41,244 bases of DNA from JAVVEW01 sp032251045 (lineage in GTDB: Bacteria > Pseudomonadota > Gammaproteobacteria > Methylococcales > Methylomonadaceae). Made by a program: the position numbers and the translations under genes. How positions within the stretch are numbered: position 1 is the stretch's first letter; each line of letters begins with the position of its first letter. Under the pieces are notes generated by a model. It had not been told where the DNA came from. It saw only the letters and a list, made by a program, of their open reading frames with translations, and searched no databases. Shown here piece by piece: positions 18,009 to 26,161 of the stretch. The stretch spans positions 1 through 41,244 of the forward strand of contig JAVVEW010000019.1 in the NCBI GenBank assembly GCA_032251045.1, written 5' to 3'.

Positions 18009-18791
18009 ATGACTTTACTACCTGATCATCGTTTACTGGCAGTTTTATTCGTCGCCGGCGGGCTGTTTACAGCGCAAGCTTTGGCAACGGATCTTAGACG
18101 CATTGAAAAAGCACAAAACTTACAACACCAACAGGCCAAAGCCTCGCAAAAATCGGTCGAAAATCTCGATGACCAGGCGCAGGACCTGTTTCAACAATAC
18201 CGCGCCGCGCTGACCGAGCTGGAAAGCCTGAAAAGCTACCATGATCAATTGGCCAAGGTAGTCGCCAGCCAGGAACAGGAAAAGCAAACCCTGGCTGAGG
18301 AAATGCAGCAAGTTGAAATTACCCAGCGCAAAATCACGCCGCTGATGGTGCGCATGATCGACGTTTTGGAAGACTTCATCGCGCTGGACATGCCGTTTTT
18401 ACCGGAAGAACGCCAGCTGCGCTTGCTGCAGTTGCGCGAACTTATGGATCGGGCGGACAACGGCCTGGGTGAAAAATATCGAAGACTTTTGCACGCCTAC
18501 ATGGTCGAAACCGAATACGGCCGCACGCTAGAGGCTTACAGTGGCGAAATCAACCTGGACGACGGCGCGCAAACGGTGGATTTTTTCCGGCTGGGACGGC
18601 TGGGCTTTTATTACCTGACCCTGGATCGTAACCGGGCCGGCATCTGGAATAACCAAACCCGGCAATGGCAAACGCTGGACGATAACTACATTCCGGCACT
18701 GGAAAAAGGCCTGGCCATGGCGAAAAAACAAGCCCCGCCGGAATTGTTAATGGTGCCCTTGCCCACCGCGCAGGCGGAGGGTAGACCATGA
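18009..18791 (+). CDS. DUF3450 periplasmic coiled-coil protein of the TonB2 cluster
   Basis: The 260-residue protein has a signal peptide (LLAVLFVAGGLFTAQALA, cleaved near residue 27) and a long coiled coil at about 27-115 rich in Gln, Glu and Lys, followed by a globular part with MPFLPEERQLRLLQLRELM and FFRLGRLGFYYLTLDR, blocks typical of DUF3450. Homologues are encoded directly before ttpC-exbB2-exbD2-tonB2 in vibrios and relatives, where the family is presumed to act in the periplasm with the energiser. The gene stop overlaps the start of the next gene (ATGA at 18788), which argues for coupling. Confidence 0.88.
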   Translation: MTLLPDHRLLAVLFVAGGLFTAQALATDLRRIEKAQNLQHQQAKASQKSVENLDDQAQDLFQQYRAALTELESLKSYHDQLAKVVASQEQEKQTLAEEMQQVEITQRKITPLMVRMIDVLEDFIALDMPFLPEERQLRLLQLRELMDRADNGLGEKYRRLLHAYMVETEYGRTLEAYSGEINLDDGAQTVDFFRLGRLGFYYLTLDRNRAGIWNNQTRQWQTLDDNYIPALEKGLAMAKKQAPPELLMVPLPTAQAEGRP

Positions 18792-20401
18792 AGCCAACGT
18801 CTTTACCAGCGCAAAGCTACGGATTATTCAAACGCATGATGCCGGATGCGCGATCACTTATCCGGCCTGCAGTCTCAGGCGGCGATTGGGTCGTGAATTT
18901 TCGTTATACCTTTTGCACTTCAATTTTCGGCAATGTCCAACGAGGCATCGGGATGTTCGGCAAAGGCTTCGCCAGCATGGATGCTGGCGCAGAGCTTACA
19001 GGGATGTATTCACAGCGTTCTTTGACGGACACCCCGATGCCGAATTTTGATCTGCGAAGGGTCTATCCTGTTTTGATATTGATCGCGGCGCTGTTAGGGT
19101 CACCCATCTGCAACGCCCAGACCGCGCCGAAAACGTTGATCGACTTACTCAACCAGGTGCAATCGGACAGCGCCAGCCAAAGCCAGGAACTGGCCCGCCG
19201 CGAGGCCGAGTTTCGCAAGGAGCGCAACCGCCAGGCCGCCCTGTTCAAGCAAGTCCAACAGGAACTGGCCCGTGAGCGCGCCCGCGGCGAGACGCTGAAA
19301 AAACGCTATCAGGACAACGAAAGCTTTCTCACCGAGCAAGCCGCGCTGAAACGGGAGAAAACCGGCTCCCTGGGCGAGCTGTTTGGCGTGGTCAAGCAAA
19401 CCGCCAAGGAACTGAACAGCCTGTTACTGGCGTCGCTGACCACGGCTCAATATCCGGAGCGCGACGAAGCGTTGAACAAGCTGGTCGAGTCCAAAACGCA
19501 ACCGACCATTACTGAACTGGAATCACTGTGGCAAATGCTGTTGCAGGAAATGGTCGCTTCCAGTCAGATTACCCGTTTTACCGCACCGGTGATCGGTCTG
19601 GACGGTCAGCAAAGCCAGACAAACGTGGTGCGCTTGGGGCCGTTCAACGCCTTGACCGAAGACGGCTTGTATCTGCGCTACCAACCGGAAACCGAGCGTT
19701 TGATGGTACTGGCGCGCCAGCCCGCCATGCGTTACGGACAAAAAGCGCGCAGCTTTATCGAGGCCGATTCCGGCATTGCCGAAGTAGCGGTTGATCCTTC
19801 ACGCGGGGCGATATTGTCCCTGTTGGTTGCATCACCGGACTGGCGCGAACGTATTGCCCAGGGCGGCATCATTGGCTATCTGATTCTCGCTTTAGGATTG
19901 ATTGGCCTGGCGCTGGCCGTGGAGCGTTTTTTCGTGCTCGGCAAGCTTAAACGTAAAATGACCGAAACCAACGGCAGCGAAACACCGTTGACGCGCCTTC
20001 GGCAAGCGGCGAACGATTATCCAAAACTCGATGCCGAAGCCCTGGCGCTGAAACTGGAACAAGTGATCTTAAGCGAACGACCGGCGATCCGGCGCTTTCT
20101 GTCCACCCTGGCGGTGTTTGCCGCCATCGCGCCGCTGTTGGGTTTGTTGGGCACCGTAGCTGGCATGATCGAAACTTTCCAGGCCATTACCCTGTTTGGT
20201 ACCAGCGACCCCAAGCTGATGTCAGGCGGTATTTCCGCTGCCCTGGTGACTACCGAACTGGGTTTGATCGTGGCCATTCCCCTGGTGCTGCTGCACAATC
20301 ATCTGGCCGGCAAATCCCGGCAATTGATGTTTTTGTTCGACCAGGAAAACATTGCCTTGTTGGCCGATCGGGAGGCGCAGCGCCATGCCGGCCAGGGCTG
20401 A
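18788..20401 (+). CDS. TtpC-like MotA/TolQ/ExbB proton channel protein with extended N terminus
   Basis: TtpC-type proteins join ExbB2-ExbD2-TonB2 as an extra energiser subunit. The 537-residue protein has a coiled coil (about residues 117-190, RREAEFRKERNRQ...), a periplasmic domain, then three helices of the MotA/TolQ/ExbB domain (about 360-380, 436-460 and 480-505; LLGLLGTVAGMIETF is the signature). A signal peptide-like stretch (LRRVYPVLILIAALLGSPICNA) lies only at residues 89-110. Two starts compete: ATG 18788, with a strong GGAGGG at 18776-18781 and ATGA overlap, and ATG 19037, which puts the signal peptide first and gives the usual length of about 454 aa but has only a weak ribosome binding site. 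The 83-codon leader is made largely of repeat DNA. Confidence 0.85.
   Translation: MKPTSLPAQSYGLFKRMMPDARSLIRPAVSGGDWVVNFRYTFCTSIFGNVQRGIGMFGKGFASMDAGAELTGMYSQRSLTDTPMPNFDLRRVYPVLILIAALLGSPICNAQTAPKTLIDLLNQVQSDSASQSQELARREAEFRKERNRQAALFKQVQQELARERARGETLKKRYQDNESFLTEQAALKREKTGSLGELFGVVKQTAKELNSLLLASLTTAQYPERDEALNKLVESKTQPTITELESLWQMLLQEMVASSQITRFTAPVIGLDGQQSQTNVVRLGPFNALTEDGLYLRYQPETERLMVLARQPAMRYGQKARSFIEADSGIAEVAVDPSRGAILSLLVASPDWRERIAQGGIIGYLILALGLIGLALAVERFFVLGKLKRKMTETNGSETPLTRLRQAANDYPKLDAEALALKLEQVILSERPAIRRFLSTLAVFAAIAPLLGLLGTVAGMIETFQAITLFGTSDPKLMSGGISAALVTTELGLIVAIPLVLLHNHLAGKSRQLMFLFDQENIALLADREAQRHAGQG
18841..18870. repeat. REP-like palindrome, copy 2
   Basis: GCCGGAT (18841-18847) pairs with ATCCGGC (18860-18866), and the copy continues with CTGC. 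It shares CTTATCCGGCCTGC with the copy at 17800-17813. The form GCCGGATGCG...CTTATCCGGCCT is close to REP elements of enterobacteria. Here it lies inside the 5' end of the TtpC-like reading frame. Confidence 0.55.
18944..19041. repeat. Short inverted-repeat-bounded element
   Basis: A 98-bp segment is bounded by the perfect 9-bp inverted repeat GGCATCGGG (18944-18952) and CCCGATGCC (19033-19041), and has at its centre the palindrome GCCAGCAT-GG-ATGCTGGC (18971-18988). It is open in the frame of the TtpC-like gene and codes for MDAGAELTGMYSQRS there. The second possible start codon of that gene (19037) lies in its right arm. It looks like a small dispersed repeat that has been absorbed into coding sequence. 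Confidence 0.5.
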
Positions 20402-20903
20402 ACTGATTGACTGGATATTCCGCTTTCTGGAGCAAGGCGGCGGCGTATTGCTGGCGATCATGCTGGCATCGCTGCTGCTGTGGCTGCTGCTGCTGGAACG
20501 CTATTGGTTTTTCCGGTTTGATTTTCCAAGGCTTAAACAAAGCCTTGAACAGCACTGGCAACCGTTCCGCCATCGTCACGACTGGCTGGCCCGGCAACAA
20601 CGCGAAATCCTGCTCGACGGCCTGAAGCAGACCAGTGAAACGCATTTATCGGCCATCGCCGCATTGACCCAGATCCTGCCGCTGCTGGGCCTTTTAGGCA
20701 CCGTGATCGGCATGATCGAAACCTTTGATGTGATCACCGTGTTCGGCACTGGCAATGCTCGCGGGCTGGCCAGCGGCATTTCTCGGGCCTTGGTGACCAC
20801 CTTGTCCGGTCTGGTCACCGCCTTGCCCGGGCTTTATTTCGGCGCCGATCTGAAACAACGTGCGCAACTGGCCGTGGAACAGGCCGAAGTCGATCTGGAT
20901 TAA
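20385..20903 (+). CDS. ExbB-like biopolymer transport protein (TonB2 type)
   Basis: This is the second MotA/TolQ/ExbB protein of the cluster, 172 residues, forming the proton channel with ExbD. A first helix (FLEQGGGVLLAIMLASLLLWLLLLERYWFF, about residues 11-40) and two C-terminal helices with ILPLLGLLGTVIGMIETFDV (about 97-116) and ALVTTLSGLVTALPGLYFG (about 132-150) are clear. The ATG at 20385 is chosen because GGAGG lies at 20371-20375 and it overlaps the end of the TtpC-like gene by 17 bp; an in-frame ATG at 20352 is less likely. Confidence 0.92.
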   Translation: MPARAELIDWIFRFLEQGGGVLLAIMLASLLLWLLLLERYWFFRFDFPRLKQSLEQHWQPFRHRHDWLARQQREILLDGLKQTSETHLSAIAALTQILPLLGLLGTVIGMIETFDVITVFGTGNARGLASGISRALVTTLSGLVTALPGLYFGADLKQRAQLAVEQAEVDLD

Positions 20904-20911
20904 CAAACATC

Positions 20912-21313
20912 ATGAAGCATTACAGCGAACAAGACGACCTGACCCATACTGAAATCAATCTCACACCATTGATCGACATGGTGTTTATTTTGCTGATTTT
21001 TTTTCTGGTGACCTCGTCTTTTGTCAAGGAATCGGGCATCGAAGTCAACCGGCCATCAGCCGCCACGGCTGAGCGCCAGGAGCGCGGCCATATCATTATT
21101 TCGGTACGCAAAAACGGTGAGTTCTGGGTCGATAAGCGGCGGGTGGATGCCGGTGCCTTGCGCGCGCAAATCGAACGTCTGCATGCCGATAACCCGGAAG
21201 GCTCGGTGATTATCGCCGCCGACAAAGCCGCGCAAACCGGCGATCTGGTCACCGCGCTGGATCAAGCGCGTCTGGCCGGTGTCACCAATGTCGCCATCGC
21301 CGCCACGCCATGA
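20912..21313 (+). CDS. ExbD-like biopolymer transport protein
   Basis: ExbD pairs with ExbB to convert proton flow into TonB motion. The 133-residue protein has the usual short cytoplasmic start with INLTPLIDMVFILLIFFLV (about residues 16-34), which contains the proton-binding Asp of the single helix (D22) and the conserved N-L-T-P-L-I-D motif. The periplasmic domain has the pattern ISVRKNGEFWVDKRRVDAG and IIAADKAAQTGDLVTALD. It starts 8 bp after the ExbB gene and its stop overlaps the tonB start by 4 bp. Confidence 0.95.
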   Translation: MKHYSEQDDLTHTEINLTPLIDMVFILLIFFLVTSSFVKESGIEVNRPSAATAERQERGHIIISVRKNGEFWVDKRRVDAGALRAQIERLHADNPEGSVIIAADKAAQTGDLVTALDQARLAGVTNVAIAATP

Positions 21314-21975
21314 GTCAACCATCGTTGCGTTGGCTGGGCTTAAGCGCAGGCGCGTTGCTGCTGAATCTGCTGATTCTGGCCTTGATGGCGGCCATGGCGG
21401 CGCGCCCGCCGAAACCGTTCAAAACGATTGCCGATACCCTGACTATAGACTTCGTGCGCTTGAAAAAAAACCCGCCACCGCCTAAACAACGCGAGCGGGA
21501 AAAGCCCAAGCCCCCCGAGCCCAAGCCCACACCGCAAAAGCCGGTGCTGAAAACCGCCGCAGCTAAACCCAGACCCGCCGCTGTCGCCGCGCCCAGCGTC
21601 GCCATTCCCAATCTGAACCTGCCGCTGAAAATCCAGGGCGCGCCCATGCCCGGCGACATGGCCGTGGCCACGGCACCTGCCGCGAGCACGGATTTGGGAG
21701 ACATTACCGAAGCCGTGCCGCTGTCACGGACACCGCCACTTTATCCGCCCAGAGCCTTGGCCCGGCGCATCGAAGGCCGCGTTAAAGTATTGTTTACGGT
21801 CACCGAGGACGGCTCGGTCACCGACCCTGAAGTCATTGAATCAAAGCCGTCCGGCGTGTTTGACCGTGCCGCGCTGCGCGCTATCCGGGGCTGGAAATTC
21901 CAGAAAAAAACCGTGGACGGCCAGCCGGTGCGCTGGCAATCGGTACAAACCATTATTTTTCAGTTGAAACGGTAA
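21310..21975 (+). CDS. tonB: TonB energy transducer (TonB2 type)
   Basis: TonB spans the periplasm and pulls on the TonB box of outer-membrane receptors. This 221-residue protein has one N-terminal helix (LGLSAGALLLNLLILALMAA, about 9-28), a Pro/Lys-rich spacer (about 55-100; KPKPPEPKPTPQKP) and a C-terminal TonB domain (about 130-221) with PLYPPRALARRIEGRVKVLF, FTVTEDGSVTDPEVIES and a closing A-I-R-G-W-K-F block. The ATGA overlap with exbD indicates coupling. The receptor at 14423 in the same strand and block is the obvious client, though not necessarily the only one. Confidence 0.94.
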   Translation: MSQPSLRWLGLSAGALLLNLLILALMAAMAARPPKPFKTIADTLTIDFVRLKKNPPPPKQREREKPKPPEPKPTPQKPVLKTAAAKPRPAAVAAPSVAIPNLNLPLKIQGAPMPGDMAVATAPAASTDLGDITEAVPLSRTPPLYPPRALARRIEGRVKVLFTVTEDGSVTDPEVIESKPSGVFDRAALRAIRGWKFQKKTVDGQPVRWQSVQTIIFQLKR

Positions 21976-23162
21976 TGATGCGAAGCTGGTTACTACTTCT
22001 GATATTCACCGCTGCTGTGGTGGCTTTCCCAGCAACTGCCAAAGAGCCGCCGAAAATTGCTGAAGCCACCTATAAACAGTTGGCAAAAGCGCGAAAGGCC
22101 CAGGATAAAAAACGGCCTCAGGAGGCGCTGACCACGCTTGAAGCGTTGCTGCCCAACGTCAAAGACAAAGCCTATGAGCAAGCCTTGACTTACCAGCATC
22201 TGGCGTTTGTTTATCTGGCCCTGGAACGCTATAACCCAGCCGTTGATGCGCTGCAGAACGCCCTGCGCCAGGCCGACCTGTTTCCCACGGAATCGGCGCA
22301 GAATTTACGCTTCAATCTGGCGCAGGCGGCGTTTCATGGCGAGCGTTATGCGTTGGCGAAACAAGCGTTCAGCGACTGGCGCACGAAACAAACCCACATC
22401 AGCGCCGACGCCTGGTATTTGGGCGCGCTGATCGAGTTCAAACTGAACCATTTCGCCGCCGCCGAGAAAATCCTTAAGCAAGCCTTGAACCATCAGCAGC
22501 GTGAGGAATGGCTGACCTTATTACTGCATGTGCAGCTGGAACAAAAGCATTACCCGGCCGCGACTGACACCCTGCGAGGACTGATCAAACAAAAACCCGA
22601 CAACAAGCAGCACTGGCTTAACTTGACCGACACACTGTCGCTCTCAGGCAACCATTCAGCCGCTCTGGATACGTTAAAACTGGTCGAGCAAGAGTTTGGC
22701 CTGACCGGCAGCGAAGTCAAACGCCTGGTCAATCTATACCTTCATAACAACATCCCCTACAGCGCCGCGAAAACGCTGGCAAAGGCCATGGACGCTGGCA
22801 AAATCAAGAAAACCGCCGAGCAGCTGGAATGGTTGGCCAACAGCTGGGCGGCGGCGCGGGAAACCGGCAAAGCGGTCCAGGTATTGGCGCAAGTCGCCGC
22901 GCAGCGCGGTGACGGCAAGCTATACTTACGTTGTGCGCAATGGTCGGCCAATGCCAGGCTTTGGTCGGAGACCTTGACCTACACTGATAAAGCCTTACAA
23001 ACCCAGGCAAAAAATAACGGGCAAATCTATTTGCTAAAAGGTTACGCCGCCCTGCAGCTGAATAAAATTGACCAGGCGCGCGCCGCCTTCAGACAAGCGT
23101 CAGGCTATGTCGGCGTCAAACAACAAGCCAAGGCCTGGCTGAGCCAGCTCAACACCGAATGA
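21975..23162 (+). CDS. TPR repeat periplasmic protein of the TonB2 operon
   Basis: The 395-residue protein has a signal peptide (MMRSWLLLLIFTAAVVAFPATA) and is otherwise built from tetratricopeptide repeats, for example YEQALTYQHLAFVYLALERY, FHGERYALAKQAFSDW and FNHFAAAEKILKQAL-like helices and, near the end, YLLKGYAALQLNKIDQARAA. TPR proteins close the ttpC-exbB2-exbD2-tonB2 cluster in vibrios and relatives, where they are presumed to be periplasmic scaffolds of the energiser. The start ATG at 21975 overlaps the tonB stop (TAATG); an ATG three bases on is an equal alternative. Confidence 0.88.
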   Translation: MMRSWLLLLIFTAAVVAFPATAKEPPKIAEATYKQLAKARKAQDKKRPQEALTTLEALLPNVKDKAYEQALTYQHLAFVYLALERYNPAVDALQNALRQADLFPTESAQNLRFNLAQAAFHGERYALAKQAFSDWRTKQTHISADAWYLGALIEFKLNHFAAAEKILKQALNHQQREEWLTLLLHVQLEQKHYPAATDTLRGLIKQKPDNKQHWLNLTDTLSLSGNHSAALDTLKLVEQEFGLTGSEVKRLVNLYLHNNIPYSAAKTLAKAMDAGKIKKTAEQLEWLANSWAAARETGKAVQVLAQVAAQRGDGKLYLRCAQWSANARLWSETLTYTDKALQTQAKNNGQIYLLKGYAALQLNKIDQARAAFRQASGYVGVKQQAKAWLSQLNTE

Positions 23163-23218
23163 TGGTCGGCGCCTGGACGATACCGCTTCATTTCAATTGA
23201 CTCATCGCAGGCTAAGCT

Positions 23219-23249
23219 TGAACAGTAGTGCTGGATCTTTTACTGTTCA
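23219..23249 (+). terminator. Hairpin after the TonB2 operon
   Basis: TGAACAGTA (23219-23227) pairs perfectly with TACTGTTCA (23241-23249) across 13 nt; TTTTC follows a few bases later. It could end the operon or act in the leader of the next gene. The remainder of the 144-bp gap shows nothing else. Confidence 0.45.
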
Positions 23250-23306
23250 GGCTGCTTTTCCTTGACCATCAACCGCTAAGACTGTCGACCAACAGGATAG
23301 TTATTT

Positions 23307-24056
23307 ATGAATAAATTGAAATCTTATGCTGTATGGGACGCCACAACCCGATGGTTTCATTGGCTTAATGCGCTGTGTGTTTTTGCGCTCATTGCAGTAG
23401 GTCTGGTGATTCTTAATTCAAAAGTCTTAGGACTATCAAACGATGGAAAAGTTGTACTGAAACAGCTGCATACCCTGATTGGCTATGTTTTTGTTCTGAA
23501 TCTTATCTGGCGTTTTATTTGGGGCTTTTTGGGCAATCATTATGCAAGGTGGCAATCCATTCTGCCCGGAGGAAAAGGATTTAAGCAGTCAGTGCGTAAC
23601 TACGTTGCCGCTTTTATTGCCGGTCAACCCATGCCATACCTTGGCCACAACCCTCTGGGGCGCATCAGCGTTTTTGTTCTCTTTGTACTGCTTGCCATTC
23701 AGGCGATCACGGGACTCGTTTTAGCCGGAACAGATTTGTTCTATCCGCCGTTCGGAGGATGGATGGCGCAGTGGATTGCAGCCCCCGGCATTGAAGCTGC
23801 AGCCGTAAAACCTTATGCACCGCAAATGTATGACCCGGTAGCCTATGAAAGCATGCGCTCGTTTCGTAAACCGTTTATTACGATTCATGAATACAATTTC
23901 TTCGTGCTGGGAGGCATTATCTTTTTACATATTGCAGCCGTCATACTGACGGAAATTAGAGAAGGTGGAGGCCTGATTTCTGCAATGTTTACCGGAAAAA
24001 AAATATTCAGCCAAAAACCTCTGGATGATAACGATATTGATCAGGGTGAACGTTAG
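23307..24056 (+). CDS. Cytochrome b561-type membrane protein
   Basis: This 249-residue membrane cytochrome b belongs to the cytochrome b561 / Ni,Fe-hydrogenase cytochrome b group. Four helices are visible, and histidines that can hold haem lie in them: WFHWLNALCVFALIAVGL (helix 1), LHTLIGYVFVLNLIWRFIWG (helix 2), a helix at about 128-150 and FFVLGGIIFLHIAAVILTEI (helix 4). The start VWDATTRWFHW is typical for this branch, which takes electrons from quinol or soluble carriers. No partner cytochrome c or dehydrogenase gene is adjacent, so the electron donor and acceptor are open. Confidence 0.85.
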   Translation: MNKLKSYAVWDATTRWFHWLNALCVFALIAVGLVILNSKVLGLSNDGKVVLKQLHTLIGYVFVLNLIWRFIWGFLGNHYARWQSILPGGKGFKQSVRNYVAAFIAGQPMPYLGHNPLGRISVFVLFVLLAIQAITGLVLAGTDLFYPPFGGWMAQWIAAPGIEAAAVKPYAPQMYDPVAYESMRSFRKPFITIHEYNFFVLGGIIFLHIAAVILTEIREGGGLISAMFTGKKIFSQKPLDDNDIDQGER

Positions 24057-24103
24057 TGCATGGTTGGATATTGAGACTGGAATTATATATCGTGGATTGG
24101 TCA

Positions 24104-24805
24104 CTAATCAGAGCTTCTTTGAAGGTTGTACTGCTTCAGTAAATGCTGACATTGTTCTGGATGATTAAACATTAAACTATCGATAATGGATAAGTTTGCC
24201 AAGAAGGGTGGGCGAAATTGCCGGTATTCGATCACCTGAGGGTCGATAAATGAAAGCTGTACGCCCATTTTATCGAAGCTGTCCCGGTGATATAAGCTTC
24301 TTCCGCCTGGTAAATTGATATACTCATCCGCACCAAGTTCTTGGCAGATAGCCAGCACTTTATCTTGCCCTTTTAGCGCATGATCTTTGTGTAAATCCGA
24401 TGATAAATACCAGCGAGGATGAAGGTTCAGGTAATCGCAGGTACGACGCAGACTAAAATCCAGAAATAGTGCTAAATTGGTTTCATCAGAGGTTAAAATT
24501 TCTTCAAGCAGGGGAATGACGTTCGAGAAAAAAGGTGCACGAGCATAGTTTTGCTGTAGTGTTTTTAACAGCTTGTTTCGGTTGTTCCCTACAGTGATGT
24601 GATTGATAGGTAAGTTTGGACTTGCTCCGAGTAATTGTAATGTAAGGCGTGTTTTTTTTTGCTGCGCCAGAATAAAGTTACGATTGATCCAGCCACCTTT
24701 AATGAAATTGACATCATCGTAAACAACAAAAGTATCAACCGCATGTAAAAGCTGAAAGTAGCCAGGGTAGGGGAAAAAATAGGGTTGCATGATGGCTAAT
24801 TTCAT
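24104..24805 (-). CDS. WbqC-family protein
   Basis: The 233-residue protein begins KLAIMQPYFFPYPGYFQLLH and continues with DTFVVYDDVNFIKGGWINRN, the two signature blocks of the WbqC family. Further family features are the D-E-Y-I-N-L-P-G-G segment with R-S-L-Y and the end block Q-x-Y-R-Q-F-x-P-P-F. WbqC proteins occur in O-antigen and other glycan clusters; biochemical roles are poorly known and some have been linked to sugar modification. It is the last gene after the histidine kinase (18 bp apart), an unusual partner. Confidence 0.9.
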   Translation of the reverse strand: MKLAIMQPYFFPYPGYFQLLHAVDTFVVYDDVNFIKGGWINRNFILAQQKKTRLTLQLLGASPNLPINHITVGNNRNKLLKTLQQNYARAPFFSNVIPLLEEILTSDETNLALFLDFSLRRTCDYLNLHPRWYLSSDLHKDHALKGQDKVLAICQELGADEYINLPGGRSLYHRDSFDKMGVQLSFIDPQVIEYRQFRPPFLANLSIIDSLMFNHPEQCQHLLKQYNLQRSSD

Positions 24806-24823
24806 TCGCGTTAAAATAACTTA

Positions 24824-26158
24824 TCAAGGCAAATAGACTTCCCAGCGCATACCACCTAAGTGGGGGCTGGTCGAGCCGTGCAGGCGGCCTTCCAATAAGG
24901 TTATCAACTCATTGACCACGGCCATGCCGATACCGTGGCCGGCGGTGTTTTGATCGGCCCGGACACCGCGCCCTAGAATGGCGCTTAATTCGGAGGTGGC
25001 GATGCCGGGGCCGTCATCTTCGATGATCAACAAGCAGTGGCAGTTGTCGGCGTTCGCTTTTTGTACTGTGATGGAGACGCGGGTTTGACACCATTTACAG
25101 GCATTGTCGATAAGATTGCCGGCAATTTCGTAAAAATCGCCTTGTTCGATATGCGCGGGCCATTGTTCGGGTAGATTCAGCTCAAAGTACGGCGCTTTAT
25201 CAGCATAAACCTTGGCCATGGAGGCAGTAATTTTGCGCAACATGGTGCAGATATCGACGGTGCCCAGTAATTTTTGCCGACCTTGTGCGGCAGCGCGTTG
25301 CAGTTGGTATTCGACAATGTCATTCATGCGGGTAATTTGTTCGTGCATGGTGACCTGTTGCGGCGTTGGTTTGTCGAGTTCGCCGCGTAAAATGGCCAGC
25401 GGTGTTTTCAGGCTGTGTGCCAGGTCGGCCAGGGTGTTGCGATAGCGTTCTTGATGCGCTCGTTCGCTGATAATCAAGGCGTTGAGATTGCCGGCAAGGC
25501 CGTTCAATTCCCGGGCGTAGTTGGGTTCCAGGCGGGTTTTATCGCCTCGTTCGATGGCAGCCAGGTCCTGACCAATGGTGCGCAGCGGCGATAAACTCCA
25601 GCGCAGTACCAGAAATTGCATGAACAAGATGACCAGGCCAATTGAGCTTAAGCCACTGTACAGCGTGGCGCGGAAACGGTTGACCTGATGGTTGACGAAC
25701 TGACTGTCTTCAACCACGCTGAAAATGAATTCATAAGTGTGCTGGCGTTGTGTTTCCCAGATGACGCCATAGTGCAAGGTGTAGCGATGATCCTGGTTGC
25801 GGACGAATTGAAACACGCCGGGTTTGAACTCGGGTGGGGCAGAGGGCGCGACGCCCAGCGCGGACGGGGAATGCCAAAGTACCGGGCCGTCACGTTGACT
25901 GACCCAGGCGTACAGACCGGAACCTAAAATGCCAAAGCGCGGTTCGCGTAATGTGTGTGGCAAGGTTAAATGGCCCTTGCGATTGACTTCGGCAATCGCC
26001 AGCAAGGCATAAATTTGTACTTTGAGTGTTTCTTGTAAGGCTTGCTCGGCACTGCTGCGGTAGCTGCGTTCCAGCACCCAGCCGGCCAGCGCGAACACCA
26101 CGATCATCACCAGTGCGCCGGCCAGTAGCAGGCGGCCGCTGATGGATTTCAGTCGCAT
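24824..26158 (-). CDS. Sensor histidine kinase (PhoQ-like)
   Basis: This 444-residue inner-membrane kinase has helices at about residues 10-30 and 169-187 with a periplasmic sensor domain between them, then HAMP (about 188-240), the dimerisation helix with the phospho-accepting His in LADLAHSLKTPLAIL (H248) and an ATP-binding domain with NLIDNACKWC (N box), IIEDDGPGIA (G1) and GHGIGMAVVNEL (G2). The H-S-L-K-T-P box is typical of PhoQ-type kinases. Its response regulator starts the same operon and ends 3 bp upstream of it. The signal is not evident; the neighbouring PepSY protein suggests an envelope or metal cue. Confidence 0.92.
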   Translation of the reverse strand: MRLKSISGRLLLAGALVMIVVFALAGWVLERSYRSSAEQALQETLKVQIYALLAIAEVNRKGHLTLPHTLREPRFGILGSGLYAWVSQRDGPVLWHSPSALGVAPSAPPEFKPGVFQFVRNQDHRYTLHYGVIWETQRQHTYEFIFSVVEDSQFVNHQVNRFRATLYSGLSSIGLVILFMQFLVLRWSLSPLRTIGQDLAAIERGDKTRLEPNYARELNGLAGNLNALIISERAHQERYRNTLADLAHSLKTPLAILRGELDKPTPQQVTMHEQITRMNDIVEYQLQRAAAQGRQKLLGTVDICTMLRKITASMAKVYADKAPYFELNLPEQWPAHIEQGDFYEIAGNLIDNACKWCQTRVSITVQKANADNCHCLLIIEDDGPGIATSELSAILGRGVRADQNTAGHGIGMAVVNELITLLEGRLHGSTSPHLGGMRWEVYLP

Positions 26159-26161
26159 GGC

